Assembly (NCBI GenBank): GCA_964350585.1
Contig: CAYGKC010000021.1
Span: 1-19,613 of the forward strand
Direction: 5' to 3'
Length of the DNA: 19,613 nucleotides
DNA from: JBAYJM01 sp964350585
Lineage (GTDB): Bacteria > Patescibacteriota > Patescibacteriia > 2-01-FULL-39-33
Shown one piece after another: positions 14,707 to 19,613 of the stretch (positions are counted from its first letter, which is position 1; each line of letters begins with the position of its first letter). The notes beneath the pieces are model-generated. The model searched no databases. It worked only from the letters and a program-made list of their open reading frames with translations, and was not told the origin of the DNA. Both the position numbers and the translations under genes were made by a program.

Positions 14707-15627
14707 ATGAATGGAATCGAAATAATTGAAAAAATTAAAATTAATCCCAAAATTCTTTCAATTAAATTGGACAATTTTATAAAAAAATATTTAAATGAAT
14801 TAAATAGGGACAAAATTTTTATCGGTGTAAGTGGGGGATTGGATTCTGCTGTTGTTTTAAAATTATGCGTAGATGCAGTAGGTGCAAACAAGGTAACAGC
14901 TGTTATGCTTCCGGAAAAAGATTCAGAAAAAAAACATATTTTAGATGCGGAAAATTTGATAAAATTATACAAGGTACAAAAACAATTAGTTAAAATTGAT
15001 CCTTATTTAAAAATAGCCTGCGCCAAATTCCCCATATCTGTCCCAAAACCAATTAAAGGATGGGCAATACGAAGGCTGTACTCGCTGTATTCTAAATCTA
15101 CAGGCAAAAATCCTTTTTTTGAAGGAATAAAAGGGTTAAAAAATACAACTCCTTTTTCAAGCTATTTAAGAAAAACAAATTCTCACTATAGACTTAAACA
15201 TCGTGTAAGAATGGCAATTATATATTGTATGGCTGAACGCGACAACGGGTTAGTAGTTGGTGCGGCAAATAAAACAGAAATGGAAATTGGTTTTTTTGTA
15301 AAGTATGGAATTGACCATAGCACAGATATTATGCCACTATCAAATCTTTACAAAACACAAGTTATACAATTGGCTAAATACTTAAAATTGCCGAAAAATA
15401 TAATAGAAAAACAGCCATCTCCTGACATAATTCCGGGATTAATTGATGAAAATACAATTTCAATAAGCTATAAGAAACTTGATTTAATATTATATGGATT
15501 GGAAAATAAAGTTAAAACAAAAGATATAGGAAAAGTAGCTAAAATTGATGAAGAAATAATTGACTACGTAAAAAATCTAAAAAAAGAATCTGCTCATATG
15601 AGACAGATTTACGTACCAGAAAATTAA
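14707..15627 (+). CDS. nadE: NAD+ synthase, ammonia-type
   Basis: Makes NAD+ from deamido-NAD+, ATP and ammonia. A 306-aa protein of the N-type ATP pyrophosphatase fold. The ATP-binding P-loop is IGVSGGLDSAVVLK (SGGxDS). Later HRVRMAIIYCMAE, VGAANKTEMEIGFFVKYGID, LSNLYKTQVIQLAKYL, KQPSPDIIPGLIDE and SYKKLDLILYGL are NadE signatures. There is no glutaminase domain. The region between residues about 95 and 170 is longer than in E. coli NadE and unlike it (see findings). A TATTAT box 8 nt before the ATG at 14707 would make the message leaderless; there is no Shine-Dalgarno sequence. Convergent with the Xer gene, 14 nt away. Confidence 0.88.
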   Translation: MNGIEIIEKIKINPKILSIKLDNFIKKYLNELNRDKIFIGVSGGLDSAVVLKLCVDAVGANKVTAVMLPEKDSEKKHILDAENLIKLYKVQKQLVKIDPYLKIACAKFPISVPKPIKGWAIRRLYSLYSKSTGKNPFFEGIKGLKNTTPFSSYLRKTNSHYRLKHRVRMAIIYCMAERDNGLVVGAANKTEMEIGFFVKYGIDHSTDIMPLSNLYKTQVIQLAKYLKLPKNIIEKQPSPDIIPGLIDENTISISYKKLDLILYGLENKVKTKDIGKVAKIDEEIIDYVKNLKKESAHMRQIYVPEN

Positions 15628-15641
15628 TATCTAAAGGGAAT

Positions 15642-16607
15642 TTATTTTCTTCCACTATGAAATTTGCGATGAATATCCTTTAAATGCGGATTTGTCACAT
15701 GGGTATATATTTGAGTTGTAACAATATTTTTGTGTCCTAAAAGCTCCTGAACAGACCTTAAATCAGCGCCTTGCTCTAAAAGGTCAGTAGCATAACTGTG
15801 CCTCAAGGTATGGGGCGTAGAATTAACAGGAAGGCCAGCCATGGCATTATATTTTTTAACTAATCTTTCGACCGATCTAGGAGTCAGCCTTTTTACATTA
15901 TCTTCTTCTTTTTTCAAAGAACTGTAATTTATAAAGAGGGGAGGGAGCATATCTTTGCGGGTCTTAAGATAGGCACTCAAGCAACTTAAAGACCTGTTAG
16001 AAAAGTATACCGTTCTAACAGATCCACCCTTGCCAGTAATGGTTAATTCTTGATCAGAAAATTTATTATTTATAAGATTATTTTTATTAAACTGATTAAT
16101 ATTAAGCGACACAAGCTCTGAAACGCGCATTCCAGTAGAGAAGAGGACCTCTAAAATTGCCCTATCCCTAAGTCCAATAACATTTGAGGTATCCGGCGAA
16201 TTCAATAACTTCTCAATTTGTTCTACCTTTAAGAATTTAATTTTTTTATCTTTTTCAGTTAATTTTGGAAGTTTAATTTTTTCTGCTGGCAAACTTATAA
16301 TATCTTGATTAGAGAAATAGTTTAATAGAGCTCGAAGCGCAATAAGATAGTAACTCTGAGTGGTTTTTTTGATGAAGTTATCACCATCCTTTTTCCTTGA
16401 TAAATATAGCCTATAATCCCAAATATGATCTGCAGTTAACTGATGAGGCCTTAAGTCGCTTAAATCATGATCTTTAATCCAATTTATAAATACAAGAAGG
16501 AAATTATGATAGTTTTTGGAAGTAGTGGAACTAAGACCCTTTTCTACTTCAATAAATTCCAAAAACCTTGGAATGTGTCTAACTAATGGAATTTGTGATT
16601 CTTTCAT
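15642..16607 (-). CDS. xerD: Tyrosine recombinase XerC/XerD family
   Basis: Resolves chromosome dimers at a dif-type site. The 321-aa protein has an N-terminal SAM-like core-binding domain (about 1-110) and a catalytic domain with the full set of residues: R161 (STGMRVSELV), K193 (TGKGG), H266 and R269 (HTLRHSYATDLLEQGADL), H292 (LLGHKN) and the nucleophile Y301 (TQIYTHV). There is no signature of an integrase of a phage or integron, and no tRNA or phage gene is near, so a housekeeping role is most likely. Whether this is the only Xer protein of the genome, and so XerC or XerD or a single-recombinase system, cannot be told; the symbol is a guess. Confidence 0.9.
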   Translation of the reverse strand: MKESQIPLVRHIPRFLEFIEVEKGLSSTTSKNYHNFLLVFINWIKDHDLSDLRPHQLTADHIWDYRLYLSRKKDGDNFIKKTTQSYYLIALRALLNYFSNQDIISLPAEKIKLPKLTEKDKKIKFLKVEQIEKLLNSPDTSNVIGLRDRAILEVLFSTGMRVSELVSLNINQFNKNNLINNKFSDQELTITGKGGSVRTVYFSNRSLSCLSAYLKTRKDMLPPLFINYSSLKKEEDNVKRLTPRSVERLVKKYNAMAGLPVNSTPHTLRHSYATDLLEQGADLRSVQELLGHKNIVTTQIYTHVTNPHLKDIHRKFHSGRK

Positions 16608-16704
16608 AAGTTTTTAGCTTACTGTGTCTTTTAATCAATCTTATACGACACTGTATATATTATAGAATATTTGTTATCTTTGGTCATTATAGTTATCAAC
16701 AGCA

Positions 16705-17529
16705 CTACTTCAAGAAATAATAAACCTTGTCCCCTGTCCTTAGATCAATATAATTAATATTTCTTAAATCGCTTATTTTATTTTTTATAATAATTTCTAA
16801 ATTTTCTACAGACTTTTCGATATTGGAATTTATATCAAAGTAAGCCTTCCATCCTGGGTCAATAATAACTGCTACATCCAGCACTCCCCTGCTTTCATAG
16901 CTTTTAGGAACTAAACTTGCTTCTTTTATCATTTCATCTAAATCTAAAATAAAGTTGATTTTTTTATCGGTTAAAATCTTTTCTCCAATGAATATTTCTT
17001 TATCATAAATAATAGTTGGCAACTGATCGGATCTAATGCCTAATTCATCTTGAGGTAATTGCCTTAACACTGTGCCATCAAGGCTTAAATAATAGTAATT
17101 TTTCTGGTCAAATACGATTAAGAAACATATTTTTTCTGTAATGTTAATACCTAAACTTTGCCATCCCCTTTTCACATTAACATCTTCCAACACATACTTA
17201 TTCATAATATCATTTTTAATCGATTCTTTGCTAAAAAAAATCATATTATCTTTTGGAATTATTAGAAAATAATTTTTACTAAGATAATTGCTTATACTGT
17301 CTGAAATTTCATTTTGAGATATTAAATCATTTCCGGTAACTTCAAATTTATGGATTCTAAATATGTCACTGTAAATAAATACATAAACAATAAAAATTAC
17401 AAACATTATCTTTAAATATAGTTTTGTATTAAACTTTTTATTTCCTGAAAAATAAGGATTACTAAATTGTTTTTCTTTGTAATCTTTCCTTATTTGAATT
17501 TTTGAGTTACCGTAAGAATAATCATCCAT
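16705..17529 (-). CDS. ftsQ: FtsQ/DivIB-type cell division protein
   Basis: A 274-aa bitopic protein: charged N-terminus (1-36), membrane helix about 37-57 (YLKIMFVIFIVYVFIYSDIF), then a POTRA domain beginning FRIHKFEVTGNDLISQNEI and containing LEDVNVKRGWQSLGINITEK. The last part (about 140-274) resembles the beta domain of FtsQ/DivIB. FtsQ joins FtsB and FtsL in the divisome and helps recruit septal wall synthesis. The sequence is divergent but the order of elements is right. It is transcribed from an extended -10 promoter; no other division gene is next to it here. Confidence 0.82.
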   Translation of the reverse strand: MDDYSYGNSKIQIRKDYKEKQFSNPYFSGNKKFNTKLYLKIMFVIFIVYVFIYSDIFRIHKFEVTGNDLISQNEISDSISNYLSKNYFLIIPKDNMIFFSKESIKNDIMNKYVLEDVNVKRGWQSLGINITEKICFLIVFDQKNYYYLSLDGTVLRQLPQDELGIRSDQLPTIIYDKEIFIGEKILTDKKINFILDLDEMIKEASLVPKSYESRGVLDVAVIIDPGWKAYFDINSNIEKSVENLEIIIKNKISDLRNINYIDLRTGDKVYYFLK

Positions 17530-17563
17530 AAAAATATGGTAGAATATAAGTATTAATTAATTA

Positions 17564-17572
17564 ATTATAACA
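17564..17572 (-). promoter_or_regulatory. Extended -10 promoter for ftsQ
   Basis: The minus strand reads TGTTATAAT at 17572-17564; initiation near 17557 gives a leader of about 28 nt. It is back to back with the promoter at 17601. Confidence 0.6.
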
Positions 17573-17600
17573 TTCTTTTTAAATTTATTTAAAAAATATT

Positions 17601-17629
17601 TTGACAAATCCTCAATAATGTTGTATAAA
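17601..17629 (+). promoter_or_regulatory. Near-consensus promoter for the orphan gene at 17754
   Basis: TTGACA (17601-17606), 17-nt spacer, TATAAA (17624-17629). Transcription would start near 17636, giving a leader of about 118 nt. Confidence 0.85.
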
Positions 17630-17635
17630 TTTAAA

Positions 17636-17753
17636 TAGGCACCTTATCGCTAATAACGTACAGTTCGGCTGCGGATTGTACTAGCGAATATAGATTACGC
17701 CTCTTGCGTAATCAGCAGCAATACTGGGGAAATTTCAGTGGAAGGATTGTCGA
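17636..17753 (+). promoter_or_regulatory. Structured 118-nt leader of the orphan gene
   Basis: Two hairpins are visible. The first joins TCGCT with AGCGA and, inside, GTACA with TGTAC (about 17647-17687). The second is a perfect eight-pair stem GATTACGC-CTCTT-GCGTAATC (17693-17713). After it, ACTG and CAGT can pair around GGGAAATTT, just before the Shine-Dalgarno AAGGA. A long ordered leader is unusual here, where most genes are leaderless, so it may control translation or bind a factor. No known riboswitch class is recognised. Confidence 0.5.
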
Positions 17754-18338
17754 ATGGGGAAAATGACAGCGCAATCACACCAAGAAATGATCGTAGTGAA
17801 ATCACATGAGGAGACCTTGAAAAGGGCGACAGGGAAAATAATCCAAAAACGTCGTCTAAGGCAGTTGCTTAAGTTCGTGCTTAAGGGCATGAGCGAAGAA
17901 ATCCAAGGATTAGGTAAAACACCTGATTTAGGGATGGAAATTCCTCATCTGTGTGATGCATGCAAAATGATCGGAATGAAGCCGAGTGATGTCAGACGCA
18001 TAATTCACGGACGAAAAGAAAGTGAAGCTGCCGAAGAAATTCTCTGGCCGGCCGAAATCAGGGGGGAGTATTTTCCTGAAACCCGATCAGCGATGACTAT
18101 TCGCACCGAAAGGCAGATGTTGTTTGATGACGAAAAACTCGCATATGAAACACGACAACAACTGCTACGACCATCGGTATTTTTGGATGCAATTTTCACT
18201 GGAAGGTCTGCAGAGATAAACAAAAAAAGGGCTATACGCTCTGCATTGACCATAATTAAAAACAACTGCGTAAGGACAAGGATGTCCTTGCGCAGCATTT
18301 ATTTTAAAAAACTGGCAACTATTGCCAGTTTTTATTGA
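17754..18338 (+). CDS. Orphan protein, 194 aa, possible DNA-binding
   Basis: I do not recognise this protein. It is basic at the N-terminus (KSHEETLKRATGKIIQKRRL). A central stretch IPHLCDACKMIGMKPSDVRR looks like a helix-turn-helix, so a DNA- or RNA-binding role is possible. No signal peptide or membrane segment is present. The gene has a near-consensus promoter, a long structured leader and a good AAGGA Shine-Dalgarno sequence; its base composition is less AT-rich than the neighbours, hinting at a different origin. The last 24 codons run through two strong hairpins (18266-18295 and 18307-18333), and the TGA comes three nucleotides after the T-run, so the message may end before the stop. The true C-terminus is therefore uncertain, and the frame could even extend over a non-coding end. 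Confidence 0.55.
   Translation: MGKMTAQSHQEMIVVKSHEETLKRATGKIIQKRRLRQLLKFVLKGMSEEIQGLGKTPDLGMEIPHLCDACKMIGMKPSDVRRIIHGRKESEAAEEILWPAEIRGEYFPETRSAMTIRTERQMLFDDEKLAYETRQQLLRPSVFLDAIFTGRSAEINKKRAIRSALTIIKNNCVRTRMSLRSIYFKKLATIASFY
18266..18308 (+). terminator. Long hairpin inside the end of the orphan gene
   Basis: Thirteen pairs with one G-U: CTGCGTAAGGACA (18266-18278) with TGTCCTTGCGCAG (18283-18295) over an AGGA loop, followed by CATTTATTTT. It would work as a terminator or as an RNase III site. It lies in frame within the coding region. Confidence 0.65.
18307..18336. terminator. Bidirectional terminator between the orphan gene and serS
   Basis: AAAAACTGGCAA (18307-18318) pairs perfectly with TTGCCAGTTTTT (18322-18333) over a CTA loop. 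Both arms carry A or T runs, so it has a T-tract in each direction. On the minus strand it comes directly after the serS stop; on the plus strand it overlaps the last codons of the orphan gene. Confidence 0.85.
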
Positions 18339-18341
18339 AGT

Positions 18342-19613
18342 CTATTTTCTTTTTATCTCCTTAAATCCGCAGTATTTGTGTAAAGCTTTCGGAATTTTTA
18401 TTGAACCATCTTTTTGCTGATGATTTTCCATTATTGCAATCAAAGCGCGACCTATAGCGATAGCAGTACCATTTAACATATGCAAATAATCAGTCTTTCC
18501 ATCCTTTGATTTATATTTAATATTTAACCCCCTCGCTTGATAATCAGTGCAATTTGAAGTAGAAGTTATTTCTGCAAAGTCCCCCATTTTTCCTTCTTCT
18601 TTTCCTGGCTTGCCGGGCATCCACGCTTCCAAATCAAACGTTCTAAATGATGGTCCACCTAAGTCAGCCGTGCAATGATCTACTATTCTGTAGGGGATCT
18701 CCAAACCGTTAAATATTTCTTTTTCTATTTTCAAAATTTCCTGATGCCCAGATTCAGATTGTTCCGGAGTAGTATATTGAAACATTTCTATTTTTGTAAA
18801 CTGATGAACACGAAACATTCCCTTGCTGAATTTTGAGTATGCTCCTGCTTCTGTTCTAAAACAATGCGAAACGGCCACATATTTTTTGGGCAAATCTTTT
18901 TCATCCAAAATTTCATTCATATGATATCCACCCATAGAAATTTCCGCTGTTCCAATTAGCGACAAATCAGAATTTTCAATATTATAAACCTGCGTTGACT
19001 CCCCTCTTGGATTAAATCCTAATCCCTCTAAAACTTCTCGTTTTGCTAAATCAGGCGTTGAGAAAGGAATAAAGCCTTGTTTCATGGCAATGTTTAAGGC
19101 ATACTGGATCAAAGCAAATTCAAGCACCGCTAGTTCATTTTTTAAATAATAAAACTTAGCACCAGACACTTTTGTCGCCCTATCAAAATCAATTAAATCC
19201 ATTTTTTCAGCCAGCTGAACATGATCCAAAGGATCAAAATCAAATTTCTTTGGTTCTCTAACTACCTCTATAATAGGATTTTCATCTTCATTGTGACTTA
19301 CTACAACCTCTGGATGGGTCAAATTTGGCACTTTAAGCAACAATTCCCTATATTCTGACTCTAGAGGCTCAATTAATGATTCGAGCTGTTTTATTTCCTC
19401 ACCGACTCTTTTCATTTCTGCAATAATTTCAGGAGTTGGTTTTGTTTTAGAAGAAGAATTCCTTTTAGCTCTAAGCTCATCAATTTTAGCAATGGCTTCC
19501 CTTCTCTGCACATCCACTTCCAATAAATGGTCAACATCAACATCAACCAATCTATTTTTACAATTTTCTTTAATTAAATCCGGATTTTCACGGATGAATT
19601 TTATGTCTAACAT
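18342..19613 (-). CDS. serS: Seryl-tRNA synthetase
   Basis: Charges tRNA-Ser (and tRNA-Sec where present). Class II synthetase, 423 aa: the N-terminal helical arm that grips the long variable arm of tRNA-Ser (about 1-110, with charged coiled coil EIIAEMKRVGEEIKQLESLIE), then the catalytic domain. Motif 2 is SHCFRTEAGAYSKFSKGMFR followed by VHQFTKIEMF; motif 3 is LHMLNGTAIAIGRALIAIMEN. TSTSNCTDYQARGLNIKY is the usual serine-pocket region. The ATG is the last codon at the window edge, so the promoter is outside. It ends at a strong bidirectional terminator. Confidence 0.96.
   Translation of the reverse strand: MLDIKFIRENPDLIKENCKNRLVDVDVDHLLEVDVQRREAIAKIDELRAKRNSSSKTKPTPEIIAEMKRVGEEIKQLESLIEPLESEYRELLLKVPNLTHPEVVVSHNEDENPIIEVVREPKKFDFDPLDHVQLAEKMDLIDFDRATKVSGAKFYYLKNELAVLEFALIQYALNIAMKQGFIPFSTPDLAKREVLEGLGFNPRGESTQVYNIENSDLSLIGTAEISMGGYHMNEILDEKDLPKKYVAVSHCFRTEAGAYSKFSKGMFRVHQFTKIEMFQYTTPEQSESGHQEILKIEKEIFNGLEIPYRIVDHCTADLGGPSFRTFDLEAWMPGKPGKEEGKMGDFAEITSTSNCTDYQARGLNIKYKSKDGKTDYLHMLNGTAIAIGRALIAIMENHQQKDGSIKIPKALHKYCGFKEIKRK

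Noticed and set aside
16640..16680. Possible dif-like site next to the Xer gene (ATACGACACTG, TATATA, TTATAGAATAT)
   Set aside because: The centre and one arm resemble dif, but the other arm matches only about 4 of 11 bases of the E. coli consensus. In AT-rich DNA this is not convincing.
17550..17570. TTAATTAATTAATTA tandem repeat upstream of ftsQ
   Set aside because: Short AT-only repeat, expected by chance in such AT-rich intergenic DNA, and it overlaps the promoter start region.
18005..18298. Minus-strand open frame of 97 aa opposite the orphan gene
   Set aside because: No SD or promoter and it would begin inside the long terminator hairpin; most likely a shadow of the plus-strand frame.
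17636..18340. The GC-richer stretch as RNase P RNA, tmRNA or 6S RNA
   Set aside because: None of the conserved sequence blocks of these RNAs could be found, and a long open frame with SD covers most of it.

Overview
The window reads as a piece of a compact, AT-rich bacterial chromosome, most likely from the Candidate Phyla Radiation (Patescibacteria). This is an inference from four things: very tight gene packing, most housekeeping genes lacking a Shine-Dalgarno sequence (several look leaderless), the kinds of genes present, and short divergent versions of core proteins. TGA is used as a stop (for example at 2971-2973), so the code is the standard bacterial one, not the UGA=Gly code of Gracilibacteria. 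I see no tRNA, rRNA, CRISPR array or insertion sequence. No gap between genes exceeds 300 bases once two small cysteine-rich genes are added.

Left part (1-4280, + strand): a surface-glycan cluster with a GT-C-like membrane glycosyltransferase that enters from beyond the left edge, a family 2 glycosyltransferase and a Wzy-like polymerase. An RsuA/RluB-type pseudouridine synthase is embedded between them. Next (4273-5718, - strand) come def and fmt, the deformylase and formyltransferase pair of N-terminal methionine processing. A divergent promoter region separates them from a small hypothetical gene at 5794.

Middle (6062-9256, - strand): a MEMO/LigB-like protein and an AmrS-like radical SAM enzyme, two of the three parts of the AMMECR1-MEMO-radical SAM module. 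Between them lies a secreted lysozyme-like protein with four C-terminal repeats. The radical SAM gene has its own extended -10 promoter and a leader of about 84 nt that can form competing hairpins. On the + strand (9339-12458) follow an unknown membrane protein, a WecG/TagA/CpsF glycosyltransferase and glutamyl-tRNA synthetase.

Right part (12450-19613): a 37-aa four-cysteine protein (- strand) with a full consensus promoter, SD and terminator. Then a secreted coiled-coil M23 peptidase in an apparent operon with a small membrane-anchored protein and a 42-aa protein carrying 11 cysteines. Then a small membrane protein with a clear terminator, NadE, a Xer recombinase and FtsQ (- strand), an orphan gene with a structured leader, and serS at the right edge.

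The most unusual elements are the orphan gene at 17754-18338, whose reading frame runs through two strong terminator-like hairpins before its stop codon; the structured leader in front of the radical SAM gene; and the two tiny cysteine-rich proteins. A recurring extended -10 motif (TGTTATAAT or close variants) sits in front of many genes.
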